Positions 16,655 through 25,675 of a stretch of 64,000 nt of DNA are shown here, in pieces (within the stretch, counting starts at the first letter, position 1; each line of letters starts with the position of its first letter). Source of the DNA: Pseudovibrio sp. Tun.PSC04-5.I4 (GTDB taxonomy: Bacteria > Pseudomonadota > Alphaproteobacteria > Rhizobiales > Stappiaceae); the NCBI RefSeq assembly GCF_900104145.1, contig NZ_FNLB01000006.1:269001-333000 (forward strand), written 5' to 3'. The translations under genes were made by a program, and so were the position numbers. The notes under the pieces were generated by a model. It had not been told where the DNA came from, searched no databases, and saw nothing but the letters and a program-made list of their open reading frames with translations.

Positions 16655-17281
16655 ATGATACGACCGACAAATGAAGCTCTGATCATGATCGATATTCAGA
16701 ATGATTTCTGTCCGGGCGGCGCTCTCGCGGTCGCGCGCGGTGATGAAATTGTTCCTCTGGTGAACAAGCTGCAGAGCGAGTTCGCAGTCAAAATTCTGAC
16801 GCAGGACTGGCATCCACAACAACACTTGTCTTTTGCGGACAATCACAACGAAAAATCCCACTATGATATGGTGGATATGTCCTATGGCCCGCAAGTTCTG
16901 TGGCCAGCTCACTGTATGCAAGGCACCTATGGAGCGGAATTCCATAAAGACCTGATCACCGACGACGCAGACCTGATCGTGCGAAAGGGCTTCCACCCCC
17001 ATATCGACAGCTATTCTGCGTTTTATGAAAACGACCATACAACGCCAACGGGCCTGAAAGGGTATTTGCGCGAACGGGGAATAGAGAAGCTTCACATGGC
17101 CGGTCTGGCGACAGACTTCTGTGTAAGATTTTCTGCCGTTGACGCGGCGAAACAAGGCTTTAAAGTCACCGTACATCTGGATGCATGCCGAGCCATCGAT
17201 CTGAACGGATCACTCAAAGAGGCTCTGACGGATATGCAGAACCATGGCGTTATATTTACTGGCGAATTAGTTTCACAATGA
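16655..17281 (+). CDS. pncA: Nicotinamidase
   Basis: 208 aa isochorismatase-fold hydrolase that deamidates nicotinamide to nicotinate. Catalytic triad Asp13 (MIDIQNDF), Lys111 (VRKGF) and Cys156 (ATDFCV). Metal ligands Asp51 and His53 (QDWHP) and His86 (WPAHC). The stop overlaps the pncB start (ATGA), so the two NAD-salvage genes form a coupled pair. Confidence 0.95.
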   Translation: MIRPTNEALIMIDIQNDFCPGGALAVARGDEIVPLVNKLQSEFAVKILTQDWHPQQHLSFADNHNEKSHYDMVDMSYGPQVLWPAHCMQGTYGAEFHKDLITDDADLIVRKGFHPHIDSYSAFYENDHTTPTGLKGYLRERGIEKLHMAGLATDFCVRFSAVDAAKQGFKVTVHLDACRAIDLNGSLKEALTDMQNHGVIFTGELVSQ

Positions 17282-18570
17282 TCGACATTGCTTCACGCGT
17301 TTATAATCACAACTGGAAAATTGATCCGATCATTCGGTCGCTGATTGATACTGATTTTTATAAGCTTTTGATGGCTCAAACAGTATTCATGAGCAAACCG
17401 AAAACGCAGGTCACCTTCAGCCTCATCAATCGCGCCCAGCACATTCCGCTGGCAAAATTGATTGATGAGCAAGAATTGCGCGACCAGCTGGATCATATCC
17501 GCACGCTCTCCCTATCACGCGGGGAAAGCACATGGCTGCGCGGTAATATGTTCTACGGCAAGCGTTCCATGTTCCGCTCTGAATTCATGGAGTGGTTTGA
17601 GAACCTCCGCCTGCCGCCGTATCACCTTGAAGTCAAAGACGATCAGTACGAGCTCACGTTTGAAGGCGACTGGCCCGCTGTGATGCTCTGGGAAGTTCCA
17701 GCCCTTGCCGTCCTGATGGAATTGCGCTCCCGCGCCGTGTTGAAAAGCATGGGCCGGTTTGAGCTGCAGGTGCTATACGCACGCGCCATGACCAAGCTCT
17801 GGGAAAAAGTGGAACACCTTCGCAAGGTTGATAGTCTTGCGCTAGCTGATTTCGGAACGCGCAGAAGACACTCCTACCTATGGCAGGATTGGTGTGTTCA
17901 GGCCATGCGAGAAGGTTTAGGTAAAAAGTTCGTCGGAACCTCCAACTGCCTGATTGCAATGCGCCGTGAAGTCGAAGCCATCGGCACCAACGCCCATGAA
18001 CTACCAATGGTATATTCAGCGCTTGCCGAAAGTGATGAAGAACTGGCCGATGCTCCCTATCAGGTCCTCAAAGACTGGCAGGAAGAACATGACGGTAACC
18101 TGCGCATCATTCTGCCAGACACCTACGGCACAGAAGGCTTCCTGCAACGCGCTCCAGACTGGCTGGCCTCCTGGACAGGCATCCGCATCGACAGTGGTGA
18201 CCCGGTAAAAGGTGCTGAAGCTGCGATCAAATGGTGGCAAAGCTGCGGTGAAGATCCATCGCGCAAGCGCATCATCTTCTCTGACGGGCTGGATGAAGAC
18301 ATGATCACCCACTTACAGCGTAAGTTTCAAGGCCGTGTACGCTGCAGTTTTGGGTGGGGCACCATGCTCACAAATGATTTCCGTGGTTTGGTCCCGAATG
18401 ATGCGCTGGCACCGTTCTCCCTCGTCTGCAAAGCGATATCTGCAAACGGAAAGCCAACAGTCAAACTCTCAGACAACCCCAATAAAGCGATGGGGCCGCG
18501 AGAGGAAATTGACAGATACAAACGTGTGTTTGGTGTTGGGGAGCAGCAAAAACAAAAGGTCCTCGTCTGA
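17278..18570 (+). CDS. pncB: Nicotinate phosphoribosyltransferase
   Basis: 430 aa from the ATG at 17278, overlapping the pncA stop by 4 bp. NAPRTase motifs include TDFYKLLMAQ, LADFGTRRRHS, GTSNCLIA and RIDSGDP. It converts nicotinate and PRPP to nicotinate mononucleotide in the Preiss-Handler pathway. The open frame continues upstream inside pncA but has no family similarity there. Confidence 0.96.
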   Translation: MIDIASRVYNHNWKIDPIIRSLIDTDFYKLLMAQTVFMSKPKTQVTFSLINRAQHIPLAKLIDEQELRDQLDHIRTLSLSRGESTWLRGNMFYGKRSMFRSEFMEWFENLRLPPYHLEVKDDQYELTFEGDWPAVMLWEVPALAVLMELRSRAVLKSMGRFELQVLYARAMTKLWEKVEHLRKVDSLALADFGTRRRHSYLWQDWCVQAMREGLGKKFVGTSNCLIAMRREVEAIGTNAHELPMVYSALAESDEELADAPYQVLKDWQEEHDGNLRIILPDTYGTEGFLQRAPDWLASWTGIRIDSGDPVKGAEAAIKWWQSCGEDPSRKRIIFSDGLDEDMITHLQRKFQGRVRCSFGWGTMLTNDFRGLVPNDALAPFSLVCKAISANGKPTVKLSDNPNKAMGPREEIDRYKRVFGVGEQQKQKVLV

Positions 18571-18590
18571 TAAATGACGAGGGCTCTTTC
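18559..18590 (+). terminator. Terminator-like hairpin overlapping the pncB stop
   Basis: Stem CCTCGTC (18561-18567) / GACGAGG (18576-18582), extendable by G-U and G-C pairs, then CTCTTTCTCCTTT. The stop codon lies in the loop side of the stem. The pyrimidine-rich tail is imperfect. Confidence 0.5.
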
Positions 18591-18693
18591 TCCTTTAAAT
18601 AGTCCTCTTGCATAGTTTCCCTTTGCGTAAACTCCGTGTAGCATACGTCACTCAATAAAACGTAGGCTACTTGTTGCATGGGGGACGGACGCA

Positions 18694-20319
18694 ATGAGAC
18701 GATGGAACGGATGGGGCGATGATACGCACCAATCTGAGCTGGCTGGTTTTGCAAAAGACCTGATTGCGGACCTGCTGGGTGAGACGCACCCTCTGCCTGA
18801 TGCAAGCTTACAGCAAGCAGTTGATCGTGTTCCTCAATCGCGAGCACCCGACCATCCGCTTTTAGATAAAACGCCCGAAACACGTATCAAACACGCAGCT
18901 GGCCAAAGTTTCTCTGATTGGCTTCAGATGCGCAGTGGCATGTTCAAACACATCCCGGATGCTGTCGCTTTTCCAGAAACAACGCAGCAGGTGCGCGAGC
19001 TTTTGGACTGGGCTGCGGACAAAGATATTATTCTTGTCCCATATGGCGGCGGTACGTCCGTTGTTGGTCACCTAGCATGTCCGGTTGGAGAAAAGCCCCA
19101 AGTCACCATTGCAATGACACGCATGAACCGCTTGCTGGAAATCGACAGGGAAAGCCAGATCGCAACCTTTGGTGCAGGTGTTCGGGGACCGGACCTCGAG
19201 GCGCAGCTGGCTGCCATCGGTTACACTCTTGGTCACTTCCCGCAAAGCTTTGAGCTTTCAACAGCTGGCGGCTGGGTTGTTACGCGCTCCTCTGGCCAAC
19301 AATCTTTGCGCTATGGACGGATTGAGCAATTGTTTGCGGGCGGAACACTGGAAACACCGCGTGGAACCATGGTGATCCCAAGCATTCCAGCCTCCTCGGC
19401 AGGGCCAGATATCCGCGAGATGGTGCTAGGGTCCGAAGGGATACTTGGCATCCTCACAGAGGTTAAACTGCGTATTACGCCCATCGCCGAAACCGAGCAG
19501 TTCTATACGGTGTTCATGCCAGATTGGGAAAGTGGCGTTGCCGCTGTGCAAGCGATCACACAAGGCCGCATTCCACTTTCTATGATGCGCTTGAGCAATG
19601 CCACGGAAACGGATGTCAGCCTGAAGCTTGCAGTGCCGGAAAGTAAGCTCTCCAAACTCAATATGCTATTTAAGTTCAAAGGGCTAAACGATCAAAAGTG
19701 TATTCTGACATTTGGGCTGACGGGTTCCAAAAAGCAGGTTGCAGCCAACCATAAGCTGGCAAACGCTGCGCTCAAACAACACGGCGCTAAGAAAGTTCTC
19801 TCCAAAAAACTGGGCGATAAATGGAAGGAGGGCCGCTTCCACGGTCCTTATCTCCGGCACCCGCTATGGGAACATGGCGTGGCCGCTGATACCTTTGAAA
19901 CAGCAATGGATTGGTCGGCGTTGCGGCCTTACATCAATGTCGTTGAAGAGAAGGTGACCAACGCGCTGAAAGAGCAGGGCATATCGGTCTTTGCATTCAC
20001 GCACCTGTCTCACGTCTATGCGCAAGGCTCCAGCGCTTACACCACCTACCTGTTTCCGGTCGCCAGCACCTATGAAGAGACATTGGAGCGTTGGCAGACC
20101 ATTAAGAAGGTCGCCTCTGAAATTGTGGTTGTCCATGGCGGCACCATCAGCCACCAGCATGGTGTTGGACGAGATCACGCACCTTATCTAAAGGCCGAAA
20201 AAGGGGCTTTGGGCATGAGCGCACTCGTTGCTCTGGCCAAAAATTTTGATCCAGAAGCACGAATGAATCCGGGTGTTTTGATCGCTAATGAACAAATGGG
20301 CATGAAGGAAATAGCATAG
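18694..20319 (+). CDS. FAD-linked oxidase, alkylglycerone-phosphate synthase (AGPS)-like
   Basis: 541 aa. The N-terminal RRWNGWGDD and the PCMH-type FAD domain (FPETTQQVRELLDWAADKDI; PYGGGTSVVGH; VLGSEGILGILTEVKLRI) are followed by a C-terminal part with THLSHVYAQGSSAYTTYLF and GGTISHQHGVGRDHAPYL. These match AGPS, where the His-rich motif aids replacement of an acyl by an alkyl group on dihydroxyacetone phosphate. First gene of an operon with glpD and an FGGY kinase. A role in ether lipid or other glycerol-phosphate chemistry is inferred; a D-lactate/glycolate-type oxidase is the alternative. Confidence 0.8.
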   Translation: MRRWNGWGDDTHQSELAGFAKDLIADLLGETHPLPDASLQQAVDRVPQSRAPDHPLLDKTPETRIKHAAGQSFSDWLQMRSGMFKHIPDAVAFPETTQQVRELLDWAADKDIILVPYGGGTSVVGHLACPVGEKPQVTIAMTRMNRLLEIDRESQIATFGAGVRGPDLEAQLAAIGYTLGHFPQSFELSTAGGWVVTRSSGQQSLRYGRIEQLFAGGTLETPRGTMVIPSIPASSAGPDIREMVLGSEGILGILTEVKLRITPIAETEQFYTVFMPDWESGVAAVQAITQGRIPLSMMRLSNATETDVSLKLAVPESKLSKLNMLFKFKGLNDQKCILTFGLTGSKKQVAANHKLANAALKQHGAKKVLSKKLGDKWKEGRFHGPYLRHPLWEHGVAADTFETAMDWSALRPYINVVEEKVTNALKEQGISVFAFTHLSHVYAQGSSAYTTYLFPVASTYEETLERWQTIKKVASEIVVVHGGTISHQHGVGRDHAPYLKAEKGALGMSALVALAKNFDPEARMNPGVLIANEQMGMKEIA

Positions 20320-20345
20320 CTCATTTGCTTTTGGAGGAGGGGCCA

Positions 20346-21998
20346 ATGGCAGGGAATAAGGAAGTCAGCAGACAAGATAAAATCAGCGGGTTGAAAAACC
20401 GCGACAAACCTTGGGACGTGGTGGTTGTTGGCGGAGGTATCACCGGTGCAGGCGTTGCCTTGCTGGCTGCTCGTGCGGGGCTGGATGTGTTGTTGCTGGA
20501 ACAGCGCGACTATGCGTGGGGCACCTCAAGCAGATCCTCAAAAATGGTCCATGGTGGCCTGCGATATCTCTCACAAGGTGATTTCAGGCTGACCCGTGAA
20601 TCGGTGGTTGAACGGGAACGGATGCTAAGGGAAGCGCCCGGCCTTGTTGAGCCTATGAACTATCTCTTTCCGTTTAGAGAAAAGCAGTTTCCAACACGCC
20701 GGATCTTTTCAATCCTGATGAATGTCTACGGGTATTTCGCGGGAAAGAGAGACCATAGGCAGCTGGATAAAGAGCAGACCTTGATTGCACTTCCCGGCTT
20801 GCGTGAAGATGGGTTGCTCGGCTCCACTCAATATGTGGATGCGCTTACAAATGACAGCCGTCTGGTGCTTCGCCTGCTTGCAGAAGCTCGGCGCAGCGGT
20901 GCTAAGACGCTCAACTACATCGCGGCAAAATCTATTGAAACAGACCGCAACCAGCTGAAGCAGCTTTGCGTGGAAGATCAGGAAACCTCTGAAACAATCA
21001 CGATAACCAGCAAAACCGTTGTGAATGCAACCGGTGTATGGGCAGATAAACTGCGGCAACAAGTAGGGCAAGCCAAACGCATTCGCCCGCTGCGGGGCAG
21101 TCACGTCGTCGTTCCCTCTTGGCGGTTGCCAGTGCATCAATGCCTGACTTACCTCCACCCGCAGGACAAACGCGGGGTCTTCATCTATCCATGGCAAGGC
21201 CGAACGGTTATCGGCACGACAGATCTGGACCACAAAGCTGATCTCAAAACCGAAGCTGCGATCACCCAACAGGAAGTGGAATACCTGCTGGATGGAGCAA
21301 ACAAAAACTTCCCCGGTGCCAAATTGTCTGAGGATGATGTGGTTGCAACATGGTCCGGTATTCGGCCCATTGTCGGTGATGAAAAAACCAATCCTGAAGA
21401 CCTGCATCCCTCAAAAGCAAAGCGGGATCATGTTGTTTGGGATGATGACGGCTTGATTACAGCCACAGGCGGAAAGCTCACCACATTCCGCGTTATGGCC
21501 GAGGAAGTGCTGGAGCACTGCTCTACTTACGTCGACAAGCCGATCACTACGCAGGTAAATGCTGCTGTGTTTCGGGAGCTGTCTCATAAGCTGGAAACCT
21601 CCCAGCTTCCTCCTGACGAACAGCGGCGACTGCAAGGCTATTACGGCGACGATTTTTCCTCAGTGATTGCCGAAATGGAAGCTGGCGAGAAGACCCACAT
21701 ACCCGGAACCTATTGCTTGTGGGCAGAACTGGCTTGGGCAGCTCAACATGAAGAAGTCGTACATCTGGATGACCTCCTTTTACGCCGGACAAGAATTGGC
21801 TTGGTGCTGGAGCAGGGCGGGGCTGCACTTGCATGCGCAATTGAGGTGGCAGTCAGGAATAAACTGGGGTGGAGCACGGAAAAATGGGATGCTGAGTGGC
21901 TGCGATATACGCAAATCTGGCAGGACCATTACAGCTTGCCTCAAAACCGGCAATCCCCACACCAAACGCCAGAGCTTGAGGAGGCTTCTGCCGAATGA
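20346..21998 (+). CDS. glpD: Glycerol-3-phosphate dehydrogenase, FAD-dependent (GlpD family)
   Basis: 550 aa from the ATG at 20346, after GGAGGAGG. FAD motif VVVVGGGITGAGVALLAARAG, then the GlpD signature SSRSSKMVHGGLRYLSQGDF and a C-terminal DAO domain (CLWAELAWAAQHEEVVHLDDLLLRRTR). It oxidises sn-glycerol-3-phosphate to dihydroxyacetone phosphate at the membrane and feeds electrons to quinone. It follows the AGPS-like gene by 26 bp and overlaps the kinase gene, so it may recycle backbone glycerol phosphate for the same pathway. Confidence 0.93.
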   Translation: MAGNKEVSRQDKISGLKNRDKPWDVVVVGGGITGAGVALLAARAGLDVLLLEQRDYAWGTSSRSSKMVHGGLRYLSQGDFRLTRESVVERERMLREAPGLVEPMNYLFPFREKQFPTRRIFSILMNVYGYFAGKRDHRQLDKEQTLIALPGLREDGLLGSTQYVDALTNDSRLVLRLLAEARRSGAKTLNYIAAKSIETDRNQLKQLCVEDQETSETITITSKTVVNATGVWADKLRQQVGQAKRIRPLRGSHVVVPSWRLPVHQCLTYLHPQDKRGVFIYPWQGRTVIGTTDLDHKADLKTEAAITQQEVEYLLDGANKNFPGAKLSEDDVVATWSGIRPIVGDEKTNPEDLHPSKAKRDHVVWDDDGLITATGGKLTTFRVMAEEVLEHCSTYVDKPITTQVNAAVFRELSHKLETSQLPPDEQRRLQGYYGDDFSSVIAEMEAGEKTHIPGTYCLWAELAWAAQHEEVVHLDDLLLRRTRIGLVLEQGGAALACAIEVAVRNKLGWSTEKWDAEWLRYTQIWQDHYSLPQNRQSPHQTPELEEASAE

Positions 21999-23533
21999 CA
22001 GGTACACTCCTTGCCATAGATTGCGGCAGCCAGAGCATTCGGGCGCTTTTGTTTTCTCCCGATGGAACTTTGATGTTCAAGGTCCAAAAGCCTATTCAAG
22101 CCTATACCAATGAAAATCCGGGTTGGTCTGAAATCCAGCCTGAGGTCTTTTGGGATCTGTTGGGAGACGCCTGTCAGGAGCTATGGCAGTTAGGCGCTGA
22201 CCCGAACACCGTAAAAGGCATGAGCGTCACAACGCAACGTGGGACGCAAATCGCAGTCGATGCGGATGGTACGTCTCTGCGTCCTGCAATCACATGGATG
22301 GATGAGCGCATTGAAAAACGACAAACACCGCTGCCGCTCCTCTGGAAAACGGTGTTTGGGCTCGCTGGTCTGTCTCGATCTATCAAAAGTGTCCGCAGCG
22401 AGTGTGAAGCCAACTGGATTAAGGTGAACCAACCCGAAATCTGGGAGAACACACATAAGTTTCTCCAAGTGTCCGGTTATCTCAACCACAAACTAACCGG
22501 CCTGTTCCGCGATTCAACAGGCGCACAAGTTGGCTACGTTCCCTTTGATTACAAAAAACAAAAGTGGGCCAGCCCCAACCATTTTCTCTGGAAATTATTT
22601 GCCGTAAAGCCAAGCCACCTGCCTGAGCTGGTTGAGCCGGGCAAGATCATCGGCCACCTGACACAAAAAGCAGCGCACCATACCGCTCTTCCAGAAGGAC
22701 TACCGATTATCTCGGCAGCAGCCGACAAAGCCTGTGAAGTCCTCGGCAGCGGTGCAACAGACGCCACGGTTGGCTGCCTCAGTTACGGCACACGGGCAAC
22801 GGCCACGATCCATTCTCGTAAGTATTTTGAGGTGGAGCGCCCTCTACCAGCCTATGCAGGCGGTGTGCCCAACATGTACACGCCAGAGGCCTCTGTCATT
22901 TTAGGCTATTGGATGGTGAACTGGTTCAAAGAGGAATTCGGCCACCCGGAGCAGGAAAAAGCCAGAGTTGCTGGCAGCCCAGTTGAGGTGTTTTTCGACG
23001 ACCTCCTCAACAGCACGCCACCCGGTTCTCATGGCCTGACGCTCCTGCCCAAATGGGGCCGCGACAATGGCCGCTCCACACCGGTAAAAGGCGCGATCAT
23101 TGGATTTGGCGATAGGCATACACGAGGCCATATCTACCGCGCAATCATTGAGGGCATCACCCTTGAATTACGGCGCGGCCTGAGCCGGATTGAACGAAAG
23201 AGCGGTGAGAAGATCACAGTCCTTCGTGTGTCCGGCGGTGGTTCTCAATCAGATGCGATCATGCAGATCACAGCAGATGTTTTTGGCCTCCCCACAGAGC
23301 GCCCACACACATTTGAAACAGCTGGCTTGGGCGCTGCCATTGCTGCAAGTGTTGGCGTTGGAATTCACTCAAGCTTTGATCAGGCCATGCAAGCAATGAC
23401 CCGGCAAAGTGAAGTGTTTGAGCCGGACCCCAAAACGGTCCAGCTCTACCAGCAACTTTACAACAATGTTTATCTGGCAATGCCAGCGCGGTTGGCTCCG
23501 TTGAACAAAGCCCTGCGTAAAATAACAGGCTAG
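21995..23533 (+). CDS. FGGY-family carbohydrate kinase
   Basis: 512 aa. FGGY_N fold with ATP motif LLAIDCGSQSIRALLF and FGGY_C with ISAAADKACEVLGSG and RVSGGGSQSDAIMQITADVFG. The ATG overlaps the glpD stop (ATGA). Substrate unknown; the context with glpD points to glycerol or a glycerol-like polyol. Its stop and the stop of the convergent malonyl-CoA decarboxylase gene share the palindrome CTAG at 23530-23533. Confidence 0.88.
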   Translation: MTGTLLAIDCGSQSIRALLFSPDGTLMFKVQKPIQAYTNENPGWSEIQPEVFWDLLGDACQELWQLGADPNTVKGMSVTTQRGTQIAVDADGTSLRPAITWMDERIEKRQTPLPLLWKTVFGLAGLSRSIKSVRSECEANWIKVNQPEIWENTHKFLQVSGYLNHKLTGLFRDSTGAQVGYVPFDYKKQKWASPNHFLWKLFAVKPSHLPELVEPGKIIGHLTQKAAHHTALPEGLPIISAAADKACEVLGSGATDATVGCLSYGTRATATIHSRKYFEVERPLPAYAGGVPNMYTPEASVILGYWMVNWFKEEFGHPEQEKARVAGSPVEVFFDDLLNSTPPGSHGLTLLPKWGRDNGRSTPVKGAIIGFGDRHTRGHIYRAIIEGITLELRRGLSRIERKSGEKITVLRVSGGGSQSDAIMQITADVFGLPTERPHTFETAGLGAAIAASVGVGIHSSFDQAMQAMTRQSEVFEPDPKTVQLYQQLYNNVYLAMPARLAPLNKALRKITG

Positions 23534-24795
23534 GCTACATCCTTGCGGGGGACAGGGATACGATGCGCCATGCCAGCCTTCGCCAAGGCCTGCACCTTCT
23601 TGGATGCTACAATTTCCTTTTTATTGGCAAAGACTTCATGGTTTTGGGAGATCTTTTGCAGATCATAAAGGTAGTTGACCATCACCCCGGCAGATTGCTT
23701 CTGGCCGTTGCCTGACGTGTCTGCCCCAACATGAACATCATGCACCAACGCACCATTATAAAGGTGAAAACGCGCCACAGGATCAAAAGGCAGATCATCC
23801 TTCCGTTTTGCATCCAACAAGTAAGTCGCAGCAATCTCCTGTAGCTCTGTCGCGTTGTCCTTAGGGATCTCAACGCCTTCCCGTTCAGCCCATTTGCAAA
23901 ATGTTGGCAGCGGCGACAACGTCACAAACGTTTTGAGCTGACGAAGCTCACGCGACAAATCTTGCACCACCTGTTTGATGAGTGAATTGCCAAAGGAAAC
24001 ACCGGCGAGCCCGCTCTGGCAGTTGGAGATGGAATAGAAAACGGCGGTATCAGCGCCTTCAATTGAAATCACCTCCCGCTCTTCTGCCAGTACTCCTTGA
24101 ATGGATGAGGGAACGCCTTTGGTGAGCGCAACTTCAACGAAGATGAGCGGTTCATCTGGCAGGGAAGGGTGGAAGAACGCAAAACACCGCCGATCCTCGG
24201 GCTGCAAACGGCGGCGAAGATCATCCCAACTGTCGATGGCATGAACAGCCTCATATGCGATGATTTTCTCCAAAATCTGCGCTGGGCTGTCCCAACTGAT
24301 GGGCCTGAGAACCAGGAAACCCCTGTTGAACCATGAACTGAACAGATGCTTCAGATCTACATCCGTTCGGGCAAGGTCCGGTTGCTCTTTGATGAAAGTC
24401 AGCAGGTCCTTACGCATATGAACCAGCTGATGCGTCGCGCCTTCAATCTGGTTCAATCGCCGCGCCAGTTCCTGCCGTTTCGGTTCTGCTGCCACAATCA
24501 GTTTCCTGTAATTGGCTTCATCCGGCTTGGTTTTGTAGGCCTGCAGAGCCTCTTCCAGAGCATCAGGATCAATATCCATCTCGCTATTTAAAAACTCAAA
24601 GAACGCCTTCTTACCCTCAACATCCGAGGTGGAATACCCATCCAGAATCTCATGGGCAATGGCTGCACCGGACACATCTCCCTGACTGCTCATAAGGGCA
24701 TGACAAAGCTCGGTAAGAGGACGGCCATCTCGCTTACCCGTAAAAACATAACGTCGATCAAATAAAGTAGAAAGCAAATCGGCCAGCAGGCTCAT
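23530..24795 (-). CDS. Malonyl-CoA decarboxylase
   Basis: 421 aa, slightly shorter than most. The MCD N-terminal helical domain is followed by the C-terminal GNAT-like catalytic domain with ALTKGVPSSIQGVLAE, GVSFGNSLIKQVVQDL and LSPLPTFCKWAERE. It decarboxylates malonyl-CoA to acetyl-CoA and CO2, for malonate use or fatty-acid control. Convergent with the FGGY kinase and overlapping it by 4 bp. No malonate transporter or MatB is adjacent, so it is probably a stand-alone regulator of malonyl-CoA. Confidence 0.93.
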   Translation of the reverse strand: MSLLADLLSTLFDRRYVFTGKRDGRPLTELCHALMSSQGDVSGAAIAHEILDGYSTSDVEGKKAFFEFLNSEMDIDPDALEEALQAYKTKPDEANYRKLIVAAEPKRQELARRLNQIEGATHQLVHMRKDLLTFIKEQPDLARTDVDLKHLFSSWFNRGFLVLRPISWDSPAQILEKIIAYEAVHAIDSWDDLRRRLQPEDRRCFAFFHPSLPDEPLIFVEVALTKGVPSSIQGVLAEEREVISIEGADTAVFYSISNCQSGLAGVSFGNSLIKQVVQDLSRELRQLKTFVTLSPLPTFCKWAEREGVEIPKDNATELQEIAATYLLDAKRKDDLPFDPVARFHLYNGALVHDVHVGADTSGNGQKQSAGVMVNYLYDLQKISQNHEVFANKKEIVASKKVQALAKAGMAHRIPVPRKDVA

Positions 24796-24985
24796 GGTGA
24801 GGTGTCCTGTAATTGCGCAGTGTAATATGCATCATTGAAACAACACGAACCTAACAAGGGATTTGAGCCAGCGGAATACAACAAACAGCTTAACAATGAA
24901 GTGAACCCTAACAGCGCCGGAACATCTGTAAATGAGAGTGCGCCGATCCTATCTGTGTTAAACAGAAGGACGATGGAGGGATACG

Positions 24986-25666
24986 ATGAAGATCAATGGC
25001 GATTTTGATGTGAGAGCAGTTGAACTGAGCGACCAGATCCCATGGGTGGCCTCACCTATGAAAGGCGTAGACCGCCGTCCTTTGGACCGGTTGGGAGAAG
25101 AAGTCGCCCGTGCAACAACGGTTGTTCGCTTTGCTCCCGGTAGTCATTTTTCCCAGCATGTTCATACCGGCGGCGAAGAGTTCTTTGTGCTGGATGGCGT
25201 CTTTCAGGATGAGCACGGAGATTGCCCGGCAGGCTCTTACATCCGCAACCCTCCGCAATCCAAACACACACCAGCGTCAGAACCCGGCTGCACGATCCTC
25301 GTTAAACTCTGGCAATTTGATCTGGCTGACCGAACCCACATCCGCGTAGACACCAACAAGCTTGGCCGTGTTGAAGACGCCTCCAGGTCGGGCGTTTCTG
25401 TCTCTCCTTTGTTTTGCGATGAACGTGAAAATGTCCGCATGGAAAACTGGCAGGCGGGAGCAAGCCATCCAGTTGAAGCAGAAGGCGGGGCTGAAATTTT
25501 CGTTCTGGAAGGCTCAATTATTGAGGCTGACGAAACTCTCCCAAAACATGCATGGTTGCGCACACCCATTGGGTATGCGCTCAACATTAAAGCGGGGCCA
25601 GAAGGCGCTAAACTCTGGATTAAATCCGGGCACCTTCACTATGTAACCGCGCCTCATGTTGATTAA
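24986..25666 (+). CDS. Bicupin, ChrR-like cupin protein
   Basis: 226 aa with two ChrR-type cupin domains. The first has the metal-binding pattern HFSQHVHTGGEEFFVLDGVF and a second His in QSKHTPASEPG. The second is degenerate (GGAEIFVLEGSIIEADE). ChrR cupins bind zinc and in some cases serve as anti-sigma domains; here no ECF sigma factor is adjacent, so a cytosolic metalloenzyme or sensor is equally likely. Convergent with the AGMO-like gene, 9 bp apart. Confidence 0.8.
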   Translation: MKINGDFDVRAVELSDQIPWVASPMKGVDRRPLDRLGEEVARATTVVRFAPGSHFSQHVHTGGEEFFVLDGVFQDEHGDCPAGSYIRNPPQSKHTPASEPGCTILVKLWQFDLADRTHIRVDTNKLGRVEDASRSGVSVSPLFCDERENVRMENWQAGASHPVEAEGGAEIFVLEGSIIEADETLPKHAWLRTPIGYALNIKAGPEGAKLWIKSGHLHYVTAPHVD

Positions 25667-25675
25667 GCACACGGC

